A DNA stretch of 64,000 nt from Pseudoalteromonas tunicata (lineage in GTDB: Bacteria > Pseudomonadota > Gammaproteobacteria > Enterobacterales > Alteromonadaceae): contig NZ_CP011032.1 in NCBI RefSeq assembly GCF_002310815.1, positions 2,520,001 to 2,584,000 on the forward strand, in the 5' to 3' direction. Below the pieces are notes generated by a model, which ran no database searches, was not told the DNA's origin, and saw nothing but the letters and a program-made list of their open reading frames with translations. Position 1 is the first letter of the stretch. The number at the start of each line of letters is the position of its first letter. The translations under genes and the position numbers were made by a program. Below are positions 48,038-58,399 of the stretch, in pieces.

Positions 48038-48244
48038 TATTTAACCTAAATTCTGCATCAGAAATTTACCAACATATTGAATTAAAATTAAATTTCTTAG
48101 CTTCGTTTCTCTAGCCTGTAACTTTCAAAGATAACATCGCCGATTAATACATCAATAACGGGCCTCTTGCACGTTAATTCAATAAAGTTAAGGTTGAAAA
48201 TAGCTGCCTAAGATAGATTTATTATCCAGTATTGAGGTTATTTA
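48038..48244. repeat. Dispersed intergenic element, copy 3 (~207 bp)
   Basis: The left end TTTAACCTAAATTCTGCATC is an imperfect inverted copy of the right end TTATCCAGTATTGAGGTTAT. It shares AATTTACCAACATATTGAAT and neighbouring bases with copy 2, and the right 70 bp with all copies. The right end TTATTTA contains the stop codon and last codon of the cyclophilin gene. No coding capacity. Confidence 0.82.
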
Positions 48245-49131
48245 TTGGCAAAAGGTCGACTAGGCACACTTACAGCACAGACGTCGGTATAATTAGGCGT
48301 TTCAATAAACCAACTGCTAGGCCGATTACGGCGCGATTCTACCAGTTCACTAAATGAGACAGAGCCAGTATCCATAATTTCTAAATTAACAGGGCGAGTA
48401 TTTTTTACATCAGCTGCCACCACCATGTCTAAGATAGGATTAAACGCACGCTGCGCCCTTTCGCTGTCATCTTTAGGTTTGCGGTCCAGTCGCTGTAAAT
48501 GTTCCATACCATCAATGACACGGCCAAATGCAGTAATGTTACGGTCTAAATAACGCAGCGTACCTAATGCAATATAAAACTCTGTGCCGCCGCTATCAGG
48601 TGAATCGCTGCGCGCCATAGCAAATGTACCAGGGCAATGAGTTTGCCATGTTTGTGTTGCATCACTCTTTTGCGCCACCGCAAAGCCGTTTAAAAATCCT
48701 GTTTTCGCGGCATATCCGTCTTTATCATCAACGACAGTCATCACTAAAGGAGCTGTTGTTTGATGAAAAAACTCCGCCTCAATTGCTTTTTGACCTGAAG
48801 TGACCTTCTTTTGCTCACTGGCATCACCCCCTTGGGCAACAAAACCCTCAACAAATCGATACATGTTCAAATTTTTATAAAAACCTTCGCGTGCCAATTT
48901 TTTAATATTATTGACATGATTAGGCGCTAAAAGCGGGTTTAGTTCGATAATCACTGTACCTGTTGCTAAATCGAGTAATAAAGTATTGTCTAAATCAAGT
49001 ACCCGCCATGCACTATCAGGGGCATTTGCAATAATTTCACTTGGCGATAAACGAGTTGCCTCTGCCTGCACAGTCGCTGATAAGCAGCTTAAAAAAGCAC
49101 ATACCAAAAGAGGTCTTTGGAGTAATTTCAT
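48238..49131 (-). CDS. Exported peptidyl-prolyl cis-trans isomerase, cyclophilin type
   Basis: A 297-residue periplasmic protein with a signal peptide (about 1-23, LSATVQAEA). The cyclophilin domain (about 50-250) has LAREGFYKNLNMYRFVEGFVAQGGDA, FAMARSDSPDSGGTEFYIALG and ITAFGRVIDGMEHLQRL. The typical catalytic Arg is within YRFVEGF. A C-terminal extension of about 40 residues contains one Cys. Monocistronic; its stop codon lies in repeat copy 3. Confidence 0.88.
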   Translation of the reverse strand: MKLLQRPLLVCAFLSCLSATVQAEATRLSPSEIIANAPDSAWRVLDLDNTLLLDLATGTVIIELNPLLAPNHVNNIKKLAREGFYKNLNMYRFVEGFVAQGGDASEQKKVTSGQKAIEAEFFHQTTAPLVMTVVDDKDGYAAKTGFLNGFAVAQKSDATQTWQTHCPGTFAMARSDSPDSGGTEFYIALGTLRYLDRNITAFGRVIDGMEHLQRLDRKPKDDSERAQRAFNPILDMVVAADVKNTRPVNLEIMDTGSVSFSELVESRRNRPSSWFIETPNYTDVCAVSVPSRPFANK

Positions 49132-49178
49132 GATTAGCCTTTATTGTTATTATTTTAATTTAAAGCCAAGTACCGTCA

Positions 49179-50021
49179 TTATGAACTTGGGTACCAATAC
49201 TGTTTTTGTTCAAGCGGCGCACTGGCTGGTAATAAATGATTTTTTAATCTGATCACTTTTCGTTGTGATAAATTTGCCTTTTTTAGCAATGATTTAAAGT
49301 GTTTATCAAATAATTGCTGCCAACTGCCATCTTGCTGCGCTAACGTCAAACCAAGTGTCAGAGCATGATGTAAAACATCGTTATTTTTGGCGACAAAAAA
49401 ATAAGTCGCGGCCGGATATTGGATCACTAAATTAGGCTCATAAATCAATCCGGGTAATAAGCTACTTTCATCCATTTCTAATATGCTAAGTGGTAAGGCA
49501 TCAAAACGCCCAAGTCTCAGCATATCTTGCTGTTTTGTTTCATCACTTATTTCAGTAGTGATTAAATTATTAGCTCTAAAAATAGCTAAGTCTGCCCAAT
49601 CAAATCCTAAACCAAAATTAAATCTCTCAAGATCAAATTGGCTACGCACATTTTGAAATATAGCTCTGTTTTTTTCAGCAACAAGGGCAATGCGGTAACC
49701 TAACAAGCCTTTATCGAGTGGAATAAGCACTGCATGCGCTTGTTGTTCAAGCTGTTTACTGGTGACATGCCAAGATAAATCAATCCCGTTTTCATCACCT
49801 AACAAACGAACAGCTCGGGTTTGGCTTGTAACATTATTAGTCGTCTCACACCGATATTTAAGACCCGACTTATCCAGCGCCAATACCACTAACTCAGTAA
49901 TATAATCGTGTGCCGGAGCCGAAAAACGCACCACCATTTCGCCATCATTCTGATTTGCATGGAGTGGAGTAGTAACTAAAAACATACACCACATCAACCG
50001 TTTGCAAGCAATGCTTAGCAT
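49179..50021 (-). CDS. Periplasmic solute-binding-like protein (SBP_bac_3 type)
   Basis: A 280-residue exported protein. The signal peptide is about 1-22 (LVTTPLHANQ). The mature part has the two-lobe solute-binding-protein look, with hydrophobic beta/alpha alternation (YITELVVLALDKSGLKY, LLGYRIALVAEKN, LGRFDALPLSILEMDE, ATYFFVAKNNDVLHHAL, LAQQDGSWQQLFDKHF). No transporter genes are adjacent. Ligand unknown. It follows tamB by 2 bp, so it may share the tamAB transcript. Confidence 0.75.
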   Translation of the reverse strand: MLSIACKRLMWCMFLVTTPLHANQNDGEMVVRFSAPAHDYITELVVLALDKSGLKYRCETTNNVTSQTRAVRLLGDENGIDLSWHVTSKQLEQQAHAVLIPLDKGLLGYRIALVAEKNRAIFQNVRSQFDLERFNFGLGFDWADLAIFRANNLITTEISDETKQQDMLRLGRFDALPLSILEMDESSLLPGLIYEPNLVIQYPAATYFFVAKNNDVLHHALTLGLTLAQQDGSWQQLFDKHFKSLLKKANLSQRKVIRLKNHLLPASAPLEQKQYWYPSS

Positions 50022-50023
50022 GT

Positions 50024-53000
50024 TTAGTCCCAGTCAAATTTATACAATATATCTAAAGCATTATTTAACCCATTTGTAGCTTCAATGTAAAGCTGGGGCA
50101 TGATTTGATAACGCACAGCAATTTCGGTAATTGAGTCAAATATACCAATGCTGTAACGTACTTGTACTCCGGGCAACAGATAACCACTGATCTCAACTTT
50201 CGTTTCATCACCCGAGCCTTTTGATGCTAACGCAATATCTTGTACGCCAAACGCTTTACCAATTTTGTTCACCATGCCTTGGCTGCGCGATAAACCTTGA
50301 GTGATCAGCATCTGGGTTAATAATCCATCATTTGATCTATCACCATCGCCAATTGGGCGGCCATTTAATAAATAAGAAAGTGCCATCGCTTGATCCATAC
50401 TCGGCTCTGAAAATATCTCAAGTTGCGGAGTCTCTATTGGGCCACTGAGCTTTATCCCTGCAATAACGCCATCGGCGGTTGTTGCCGGATTGCGAATGGC
50501 TTTAATGTTTAAATACGGTTTATCAATGGCACCATTAAAACCAATTTGACCGGTTTTTATCAGTAAATCTTGGGAAAATGCTTGATAATTACCATCAATT
50601 AAATTCATATCTCCGACAACTAACAAGGGCGTATTTTGTGCTTTTTTAAGTGTTAGTTGCCCTGCGAGTTTTGAATAAAGCCCAAATGAATCAATAATCA
50701 CATCGTCTTTTACAACCAAGGCAACATTCATTAGGTAATTAAAAGGTAACGCTTTTTTACTTTTAATTTTGGCATCAACAATCACTTCATCATCACTGAC
50801 TTGCACCGCACCAACAGGGAGTGATTTCATTTTGATGCGCCCATATGGCAGCACAACTTGCCCTTCAATATTGAGCAACTGATCTTCATAGGTTAATTTC
50901 AAGTCTGGGCTTAACTTCACCTTAACGCCTGTTTGTGGTTTTAAGCTGATTTGCTCACCTTTAATGTCTAACGACGCAAGTAAATCGGCATGTTGCCAAT
51001 TGAGTAACCCATGAATATCTGCGAAGCCACCATTACTGTCTTTTAAATTTCCTTGCAGCAAAGCTTGTTGTTGATCAAACACTAACGCAAGGTTGGTCTC
51101 TTTTAATGCTATAGGTAATTGCGCGCCAGAAAGCACGATTTCTGTCGCTTCAATTTGACCTGTTAATTGTGGAGCTTGTAGCGTTCCGGCAATATTCACA
51201 TTAGCTTTGACTGCACCTGAAAGCTGCTCAAACTGTTTTAAAAAAGGTTTAAAATTAACTAACTGTGTTTCACTCAGGCTTAGACTTCCCAAAAGTGCAC
51301 GCTGATTGGCTAAATCACTGACAACTAACTCAGATTTTAATTGCCCAAGTAACGCAGACTCAAGCAATAAGTCTAACTGCGCGGTGGTTGCATCTGCCTG
51401 TACATTAATTTCACTTTGTTCAAAGGGTAATACAAACTGCTGCTCACCTTGGTGCAGCGTTAAAGCAAACTCAGAACTGGTTAATTTTGCCACTAAACGG
51501 CTCAGCGCTCGTTGCTGCCACTGCGCATCGACTGCCCCAGTAAAAATTCCTTTGGCAACCAGCTCGGCAGGTAGAAGATGATCGATAGAATGCAAATTAA
51601 ATTCAGAAAGTCGAAGCCCTACATCCCCATTTTGCGGATCTAGGGCTAAACGCTCAACACAGAGCTTAGAATAATGCGAAAGCCAGCAATGGGGCGCTAA
51701 ATTTATCGCTTGTTTTTGCCAATTAAGTGCAAAAGCTAAAGGTTGATCAACCGTAAAACGTTTTACATTATCTGAAATAAAAAAATCTGTGAGTGCGCCC
51801 TGCCAAAGTTCGCCATCAAGAGACGATGCCAAGCTAAATCCACTTGTTAACCAGTCAGAATCAAGCTGCAAATTCGCAGTTTGCTTAGTTTTATTGCCTT
51901 TGGCATCAAACGTTAATGAACGTAAGGTTTTATCAAATGCGATAATATTGGCTGCACTTAAACTCATTTGCGTATCAAACTGGTTGGCAACATCAAGTTT
52001 GCCAACACTGGTAATGTTTTCAATCACGACTTGCGGTAAAGTCAGGCCATTAATCGCTAATTGCCAGTTAGCAATCGGAGTGGCTCGCTTACCTTTAATA
52101 CTAAAGTCAGCGTTAGCCACACCGCTCAGTGACGGTGAAATTTGTACCGCATTACTGAGCTTTAATTGCCCATTTAAATCCCAGTTTTGATTAATTTTAC
52201 CTGCTAGTTTGACAAAGTTTTCGCCGCTGTTTAACTGCAAGGTTTTTATTACACCATTGAATTCATTATCTAAAGATAATTGGCCTTTAAGCGTAAGAGG
52301 GATGTCGTTTACATCGCCTTGCAGCTGTAACGATGGCAATTTAACTTGCCAGCCTTGGCCTTGCTGGTGCAACGAGAATGCAAGGTTTCCGTTTAAATTG
52401 CTGCGGTATGCTGTTGAGATTTCACTCATATCAAGTTGTTTAATATCAGCTTTCGCCTCAACGTTTAATCCATCAGCCCATTTAATCATACTACTGAGTT
52501 GCAACTGGCTTTTAGCACTGCTCAGCATTGCGCTAATCACATTTAATTGCGTTAACCCGCCTTTTGCATGGAGTTGGCTACTAATAGCTGAAAAAGCATT
52601 AAACTGACTACTTGCTTGTAAATCAATTACATAGTCATTTGCATCTCCATTAAGTGCGAGCTTAACCTGATGTAAAGCAATTGTGTCGGTATTATTTACT
52701 AGCTGCCAATTGGCTAGTTGCGCGTTAAGATTAAAAGGAAAATTTGTGCTCCAAAGATCAATATTGCCACTCAAATCGAAGGGATAAATGCCTTTGTTTG
52801 TCAGCATGATGTGCAATGCATTTAGCGGCCCTTCCAGTTTAAGTTCTGTTTGTTCTTGCTGGTAACTGACATTACTGGTCAAAGCAATTGTATTTTGCTG
52901 CGCTAACTGGGCTTGGCCATTTACTGCCAATGCAGCGCCATTGCTGTTAGCGCTCAATTGCGTAATGTTAAGCTCACTGCCAAAAAGCCGAGCGCTTAGT

Positions 53001-53716
53001 TTAATCTCTTCGATCACTTGGCTGGTTTGTTGTTGAGTAAGCGTAACTTTACCGATTAAAATCTCATCGATGATGAGATTGACTGGGCTGTAGATCTCAA
53101 AACGAGGTAAAGGTGGTAACTCAGTAAGCGCAACCTTAGATTCAACAGCTGCAATACGCTGATCATTAAAGTGTACTGAATCAATCTTAAGAGCATGAAG
53201 CGCAATTTGGCTTTGCTCGCCTTCTATTGATAAGCGGACATTACGAGCACTTAGATGTTGATGTAACCCTAACTGCACTTCAAGTTCAGCCATTTCAAAG
53301 CGGGTTAATATAAAACGCAGTGGTAATGTCATTAATACATTTTCGCTGCCCACCACAAGAGTGCTTAGTGGCGTTGCCACTTCATCACTTGGCTTAACAT
53401 CACCCAGTATTAATTGCACTTGCTTGACCTTCAAGCTATCGATACAAATACCACGGCAATACCAATTAAGGTTTAACGATATATCATGCAGTGCTAACTG
53501 AGTTTCGCCTTGTTGATAGGAGACAGAAAAAGGTTTGTCGTCATAAAAACGCGTCTCCCCTAAACGAATATTTAAACCGGGTACAAATTGATTTGCAGTC
53601 CATGCGATAAGTTGGTTACCCGGAATAGTAAACAGAATACAAAAAAGTACGGTGAGGATCACTATCAGCGGCCAAAGTAACCAATACCTGATCCGACGAA
53701 AAATTAAACGGATCAT
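50024..53716 (-). CDS. tamB: Translocation and assembly module subunit TamB
   Basis: A 1230-residue AsmA/DUF490-type protein with an N-terminal inner membrane anchor (about 10-33), a long repetitive beta-taco groove spanning the periplasm (about 60-1000) and the conserved C-terminal DUF490 domain (VGDMNLIDGNYQAFSQDLLI, LNGRPIGDGD, LDILYKFDWD ending in an aromatic residue region). With TamA it supports outer membrane protein assembly and phospholipid transport. Its start overlaps the tamA stop by 4 bp. Confidence 0.94.
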   Translation of the reverse strand: MIRLIFRRIRYWLLWPLIVILTVLFCILFTIPGNQLIAWTANQFVPGLNIRLGETRFYDDKPFSVSYQQGETQLALHDISLNLNWYCRGICIDSLKVKQVQLILGDVKPSDEVATPLSTLVVGSENVLMTLPLRFILTRFEMAELEVQLGLHQHLSARNVRLSIEGEQSQIALHALKIDSVHFNDQRIAAVESKVALTELPPLPRFEIYSPVNLIIDEILIGKVTLTQQQTSQVIEEIKLSARLFGSELNITQLSANSNGAALAVNGQAQLAQQNTIALTSNVSYQQEQTELKLEGPLNALHIMLTNKGIYPFDLSGNIDLWSTNFPFNLNAQLANWQLVNNTDTIALHQVKLALNGDANDYVIDLQASSQFNAFSAISSQLHAKGGLTQLNVISAMLSSAKSQLQLSSMIKWADGLNVEAKADIKQLDMSEISTAYRSNLNGNLAFSLHQQGQGWQVKLPSLQLQGDVNDIPLTLKGQLSLDNEFNGVIKTLQLNSGENFVKLAGKINQNWDLNGQLKLSNAVQISPSLSGVANADFSIKGKRATPIANWQLAINGLTLPQVVIENITSVGKLDVANQFDTQMSLSAANIIAFDKTLRSLTFDAKGNKTKQTANLQLDSDWLTSGFSLASSLDGELWQGALTDFFISDNVKRFTVDQPLAFALNWQKQAINLAPHCWLSHYSKLCVERLALDPQNGDVGLRLSEFNLHSIDHLLPAELVAKGIFTGAVDAQWQQRALSRLVAKLTSSEFALTLHQGEQQFVLPFEQSEINVQADATTAQLDLLLESALLGQLKSELVVSDLANQRALLGSLSLSETQLVNFKPFLKQFEQLSGAVKANVNIAGTLQAPQLTGQIEATEIVLSGAQLPIALKETNLALVFDQQQALLQGNLKDSNGGFADIHGLLNWQHADLLASLDIKGEQISLKPQTGVKVKLSPDLKLTYEDQLLNIEGQVVLPYGRIKMKSLPVGAVQVSDDEVIVDAKIKSKKALPFNYLMNVALVVKDDVIIDSFGLYSKLAGQLTLKKAQNTPLLVVGDMNLIDGNYQAFSQDLLIKTGQIGFNGAIDKPYLNIKAIRNPATTADGVIAGIKLSGPIETPQLEIFSEPSMDQAMALSYLLNGRPIGDGDRSNDGLLTQMLITQGLSRSQGMVNKIGKAFGVQDIALASKGSGDETKVEISGYLLPGVQVRYSIGIFDSITEIAVRYQIMPQLYIEATNGLNNALDILYKFDWD

Positions 53717-55428
53717 AATTCTGGCCCTATAGTAATGCTTAATCGCGCAGGATGCTGTGGGTCGCTAAGCGCCCAAGCAGTATCAAAACGAATTGGCCCA
53801 ACCGGGGTTAACCAGCGTAAACCAATACCAGCGCCAACAGACAACGCCTCACTAAAATCGTTTGTTGCAGTACCACCGTCAACAAATAAAGCGGCACGCC
53901 ACTGCTCAGAAAATTGATAATTATATTCCAAAGTGCCTGTTGTTAAGTAACGACCCCCAACCCGCTCACCAGCTTCTAACGGTGAAATTGCTTCATATTT
54001 AAATCCACGAATACTTTGGTCGCCACCGGCAAAAAACCGCATCGACAATGGCACACTGCTAATATCATCAACCAAAATAGCGCCTAATGTGGCACGCATG
54101 AAAAATAAATGGCGAGTATCTAATGTCCTAAGCCACGCGGTTTGAACTCGAACTTTAAAAATATCAGTACTCGAAACAAATTTTTGGCTCGCAAATTCTG
54201 CCGATACATTCCACGACTGCCCCCAATAGGGTGTCATGCCACCTTTTGCTTGTTTTCGGGCATAACTTATCCCAGGCAAAAGCATTTGCGTCGTATCGTC
54301 TTGATCGCCCAAATGATAATCTTCACGTTCATATTTAAGAAAGGCTGTGCGGATCCATTTATGCGATGTTAACCACTGGCGCTGTGCTTGAGTGGTGATT
54401 TTGCGACTGTATTTATCGATGTCGCTATTTTCTTCATGTTTATAACCTGCAACAAAACGCCAAACATCATCAATAGGATTATCAACCGGCACCGTATAAG
54501 AAAAACGCAACTCTTGCTGCATTTCAGATGCTTCAATATCACTATCCATGTAATGGCCTTCTTTGCCATACCAAGGTTTTGTCCATTTAAAACGAACTTT
54601 TGCACCTAAATCCGTTGAAAACCCACCGCCTACTTCATAGCTATTGGCTGGCTTATGTAATACTTCAACAATAACGGGCACTTGACCTTGTTGACGATGC
54701 ACAACATCTGCGTGCACTCGCACACTATTAAAATAAGGGGTATTTGATAAATTCAAATTAAAATCAGATAAGCGCCCCGCTTTAAACGGCTCGCCCATTT
54801 CAAAAGGCTGCAAACTGCGAATATACTCACCTGCGGGCGTATCGCTTTGCACTTGCACTGGGCCAAATACATAACGTACACCTGAATCGAGCAGTAAAGT
54901 CACTTCGGCGCTATTATTTGCAAGGGTGACAGCCAACTGGCTTTGCTGCCATTTGGCATCAAAATACCCCAGATCCATCAGTAAACTTTCAATTTTACTT
55001 TTAGCGCTACTGTAATGATTATGATTAAGTACTTCACCTTGAGCAATCGGCAACGACGTTAATACTACCTGCAATTCTGGATCTGCAGCACCCTCACCAA
55101 TGATTTGTACATCGAGTTTGGCAATACGAGTTGGCTCATTAGGCTCAATCGTTAACTCAAGCTGAGTATTATTTTTATTACTAATAAATTGAGTTGTAAT
55201 ATTCGGCTGATAATATCCAAGCGCTTTTAATGCTTGTGCAGCTTGTTGCTCAATTCGAGTTTTAAGATAAGCCGAAGGTTCAGCGTCGAGTGTATCGGCC
55301 AAATAGCTGCGAACATTATCTTCAAGTGCGGAATCGACTCCTTTAATAACTATTTTATTAATCGGCTCAGAGGCAGCAAAAACAGAGCCACAAAACAAAC
55401 AAACCAGCAGCCAACGCAGTAGTAACAA
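53713..55428 (-). CDS. tamA: Translocation and assembly module subunit TamA
   Basis: A 571-residue Omp85-family outer membrane protein. A signal peptide (about 1-18) precedes three POTRA domains (about 22-260) and a 16-stranded barrel (about 265-571). The lid-lock/VRGF-type motif is RFFAGGDQSIRGFKYE. The last residues (SITIGPEL) form the closing strand. First gene of tamA-tamB(-solute-binding-like gene). Confidence 0.94.
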   Translation of the reverse strand: MLLLRWLLVCLFCGSVFAASEPINKIVIKGVDSALEDNVRSYLADTLDAEPSAYLKTRIEQQAAQALKALGYYQPNITTQFISNKNNTQLELTIEPNEPTRIAKLDVQIIGEGAADPELQVVLTSLPIAQGEVLNHNHYSSAKSKIESLLMDLGYFDAKWQQSQLAVTLANNSAEVTLLLDSGVRYVFGPVQVQSDTPAGEYIRSLQPFEMGEPFKAGRLSDFNLNLSNTPYFNSVRVHADVVHRQQGQVPVIVEVLHKPANSYEVGGGFSTDLGAKVRFKWTKPWYGKEGHYMDSDIEASEMQQELRFSYTVPVDNPIDDVWRFVAGYKHEENSDIDKYSRKITTQAQRQWLTSHKWIRTAFLKYEREDYHLGDQDDTTQMLLPGISYARKQAKGGMTPYWGQSWNVSAEFASQKFVSSTDIFKVRVQTAWLRTLDTRHLFFMRATLGAILVDDISSVPLSMRFFAGGDQSIRGFKYEAISPLEAGERVGGRYLTTGTLEYNYQFSEQWRAALFVDGGTATNDFSEALSVGAGIGLRWLTPVGPIRFDTAWALSDPQHPARLSITIGPEL

Positions 55429-55621
55429 GCGAGTATCCTTAAGTCAGGGGGACCTACAAATAAGTGAATGATTTTACCATAGTAATTTTATCAACAAGAC
55501 CCTTTATTGTAGAAAAGTGTAACCCTATTAAAAATAAATAAATCAATTTTTTTGGCTAGTGCTTTTTATTTGCAACAAATTCTAAGACAATAGCGTTACT
55601 TCAAATTAATGAGTACCTTAA

Positions 55622-55960
55622 ATGCAATTTCCTGATGACGATAATGGTCAATTACTGGCCGATATGGCTGCCGCTGGTTTAGATCTGAATCAAGTTCATA
55701 CAGTTGATTTTTTTATTTTATTTGAGCAAAAACCGCACGCTGAAGACTTTATTAAAGCGATTGCTGCTGATGAACTTGCGCCTGCAACTCAGTTACAAAA
55801 ATGCCCAGATACTGGCGTATGGGAAGTGATTGCATCGGTTAACATGGTGCCTGAGCACACGTTATTGGGCCAAACCGAGCAATACATCGAAAGCATTGCA
55901 AACCCACTCAATGGCTACGGCGATGGTTGGGGTATTTTAGGCGATGAGCTAGAAGGCTAA
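55622..55960 (+). CDS. rraB: RNase E inhibitor RraB family protein
   Basis: A 112-residue acidic protein. It begins MQFPDDDNGQLLADMAAAGLD and ends with NGYGDGWGILGDELEG, both hallmarks of the RraB/YjgD family; VDFFILFEQKPHAEDFIKAI matches the central strand-helix. In E. coli RraB binds RNase E and modulates mRNA decay. Shorter than E. coli RraB (138). Monocistronic, convergent with radD. Confidence 0.85.
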   Translation: MQFPDDDNGQLLADMAAAGLDLNQVHTVDFFILFEQKPHAEDFIKAIAADELAPATQLQKCPDTGVWEVIASVNMVPEHTLLGQTEQYIESIANPLNGYGDGWGILGDELEG

Positions 55961-55973
55961 TTGGCTATAAGGC

Positions 55974-57719
55974 TTATCGCTCTTGATAAGCCTTACGAAA
56001 TACACCTTGATAATCAAAAATTTTATCTGCAATTTTCCAGCCGTACTTTGCTTTACGCGCAATGACAAAGTCCGGATGAGCTAACAACGCTTTTGCTGCT
56101 AAGACTTCGGCCACATTGGCAAATGTGCTCGGAATTTTCCCTAGCGCAACACGTTTACCAAATTGTTGATTAAAAATATAACAGGCTGCCTTTACAGCTA
56201 AATTAAACACTTCATCACAACTGGCACCATCTTCATCAAAATAAGTGATTTTTACTTTCTCGCTGCCAAATGGCTCTATTGTCATGCCCGAACAACGCAG
56301 CACCAAAGCATCTTTTAAATTAAGTGCTGCCCGTAATTTATCATCGGGATCAACCAATAATGCCTGACACGCATGGCAAACACGTGCAGCGATGTCGTTT
56401 TCGGCGCCACAGCTATCACATTCTTTAAATCGAAAGCGATAATCGCACTGTTGACTTTGCGCGGTCTCATCATCAAGCAAAAGTCCTTGGCAACGGCGAC
56501 CAAAATGCTCTATCACTTTACCCTGCTCATCGGTTTTACCCCAAAATGTATTGGCAAAACCGCAACCAGGGCAAAGCACTTGCACCGGCTCGCTATCTGT
56601 CGATGGCTTTTTAGCCCCCACCTCTGGGTAAAATAAATCAAAGCCATTGCCGGCATAATCAATTACTAAACAGTCGGTTTTACCCGGACTTAAACGTAAA
56701 CCTCGACCTACAATTTGTTGGTATAAACTCACCGATTCTGTTGGCCGTAAAATCGCAATAAAATCAACATGCGGTGCATCAAACCCCGTTGTAAGCACTG
56801 ATACATTCACCAAATATTTAATTTTACGTGCCTTAAAATCACGCACTATATTATCGCGGGTTGTATTATCGGTTTCGCCCGTCACTAATACCGCATTATG
56901 CTCAGCCAAATAGCTTAAAATTTCTTTAGCATGCTCAACGGTCGCTGCAAAAATCATCACACCTTGACGCTCGTTACTCAGTTCAATCACTTGCTCAATG
57001 ATAGCTTTAGTCGCACGTTGGTTTTCTTTAAGCATTTGGTTTAAATCATTGCCACTGACTCGACCAAAGCTATCTGTCGCTAAGGCAGCAAAGTCATAAT
57101 GACAAATAGCAGCATCAAGTACTTCGGGCGGCGTTAAGAATTTGTTTTTAATCATATAACGCAGCGGCAATTCATAAATACATTTTACAAATGGGCTCTC
57201 GCTCGAGCCTCTTACAAAACCATGATAATGATGATGATAAATCCAACCCATTCCTAAACGGTAAGGCGTGGCAGTTAAACCCAATACTTTTAAGTCCGGG
57301 TTAAGGCTTTTTAATTGGGAAATCACTTTGTTGTATTGTGTGGTCTCGGTATTATCAACTCGGTGACACTCATCAATAATCAATAATGAATAAGGCTCAT
57401 TAAGTTGTGCTAAATTAGCTCCAAGCGATTGTACACTGCCAAAAGTAACTTGTTCCTTAAGGGATTTTTGTTTTAAACCCGCTGAAAATATACTCGCTTT
57501 TAAACCATAGCTTTGGTATTTCTCACAATTTTGCTCAACTAACTCTTTAACATGTGCAAGAACCAAAATTTTTCGTTTCGCTAACCGAGCAAGCTCAGCA
57601 ATCACTAAGCTCTTTCCCGCCCCTGTCGGCAATACAATCACGGCCGCATCACTGGTTTTACGAAAATGGCTCAGGGTATTTTGTACCGCTTCTTGTTGAT
57701 AATGGCGAAGAGTGTAAAT
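55974..57719 (-). CDS. radD: RadD (YejH) helicase-like DNA repair ATPase, non-canonical start
   Basis: About 581 residues, SF2 helicase closely resembling E. coli RadD (586). Motif [50 protein letters not shown] and [10 protein letters not shown]; the C-terminal zinc-binding cysteines ([31 protein letters not shown]) are intact. RadD works in double-strand break repair and with RecA and SSB. The conserved N-terminus ([17 protein letters not shown], compare E. coli MIFTLRPYQQEAV) is in frame, but there is no ATG, GTG or TTG before it: E. coli's Met is replaced by CTT. An ATT at 57719, with AGGT 7 bp upstream, is my best start; a GTG at 57641 would remove the Q-motif region. Confidence 0.92.
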   Translation of the reverse strand: MYTLRHYQQEAVQNTLSHFRKTSDAAVIVLPTGAGKSLVIAELARLAKRKILVLAHVKELVEQNCEKYQSYGLKASIFSAGLKQKSLKEQVTFGSVQSLGANLAQLNEPYSLLIIDECHRVDNTETTQYNKVISQLKSLNPDLKVLGLTATPYRLGMGWIYHHHYHGFVRGSSESPFVKCIYELPLRYMIKNKFLTPPEVLDAAICHYDFAALATDSFGRVSGNDLNQMLKENQRATKAIIEQVIELSNERQGVMIFAATVEHAKEILSYLAEHNAVLVTGETDNTTRDNIVRDFKARKIKYLVNVSVLTTGFDAPHVDFIAILRPTESVSLYQQIVGRGLRLSPGKTDCLVIDYAGNGFDLFYPEVGAKKPSTDSEPVQVLCPGCGFANTFWGKTDEQGKVIEHFGRRCQGLLLDDETAQSQQCDYRFRFKECDSCGAENDIAARVCHACQALLVDPDDKLRAALNLKDALVLRCSGMTIEPFGSEKVKITYFDEDGASCDEVFNLAVKAACYIFNQQFGKRVALGKIPSTFANVAEVLAAKALLAHPDFVIARKAKYGWKIADKIFDYQGVFRKAYQER

Positions 57720-57876
57720 AAGGCTACCTATGAGTGCGTTGATTACGAACTGCTTGAGTATATCGCGTCTTAAAATAGATAAAAATAACTAATCTGAAGA
57801 AGTAGTTTATTTCATTTGTTATCAATAAGTTGTTAAGGGTAATCTGATTAACCGAGTTAATTTAAAAGGAAATAAA

Positions 57877-58365
57877 ATGACTATTCATATTCGCCATAGT
57901 ACAGCTAATGATGCGGTTGCTGTTTTTTCAATCATTTCGCAAAAAAGCTGTTACAGCAATACCTTACAGCATCCTTTAAGTAGTATTGAAAAGTGGACTA
58001 AACGCCTTAGCCAATTACCTGATAACTGCATTAGTATTGTCGCTGAAAAAAATGGCCATGTTGTTGGTCAGTTAGGTGCTGAGAATTTTAGTAATCCACG
58101 ACGTCGCCATGCTTGTAATATTGGCATGATTGTATGTGAATCTGCGCGCGGACAAGGCGTAGGCGATGCCTTATTAAGCGCATTTATCGATTTAGCTTGT
58201 AATTGGATGGGTATTAAACGCATTGAATTAGAAGTATATACCGACAATGCAGCGGCACTCGCTTTATATAAAAAGCATGGTTTTACTATCGAAGGCACCG
58301 CTAAAAACTATGCATTAAAAGACGGTATATTAGTTGATGCTTACCTAATGGCTAAGTGCATTTAA
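57877..58365 (+). CDS. GNAT-family N-acetyltransferase
   Basis: A 162-residue acetyltransferase. Motif A is IGMIVCESARGQGVGDALLSAF, followed by IKRIELEVYTDNAAALALYKKHGF, the standard GNAT motif B with the Tyr. The N-terminal IRHSTANDAVAVFSI is typical of the RimI/L-like group, and PhnO- or YhhY-like acetyltransferases are near relatives. AAAAGGAAA precedes the ATG. Substrate unknown. Confidence 0.88.
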   Translation: MTIHIRHSTANDAVAVFSIISQKSCYSNTLQHPLSSIEKWTKRLSQLPDNCISIVAEKNGHVVGQLGAENFSNPRRRHACNIGMIVCESARGQGVGDALLSAFIDLACNWMGIKRIELEVYTDNAAALALYKKHGFTIEGTAKNYALKDGILVDAYLMAKCI

Positions 58366-58399
58366 TAAGTTGAATCAATATCACATAGTAAAATCAGCT

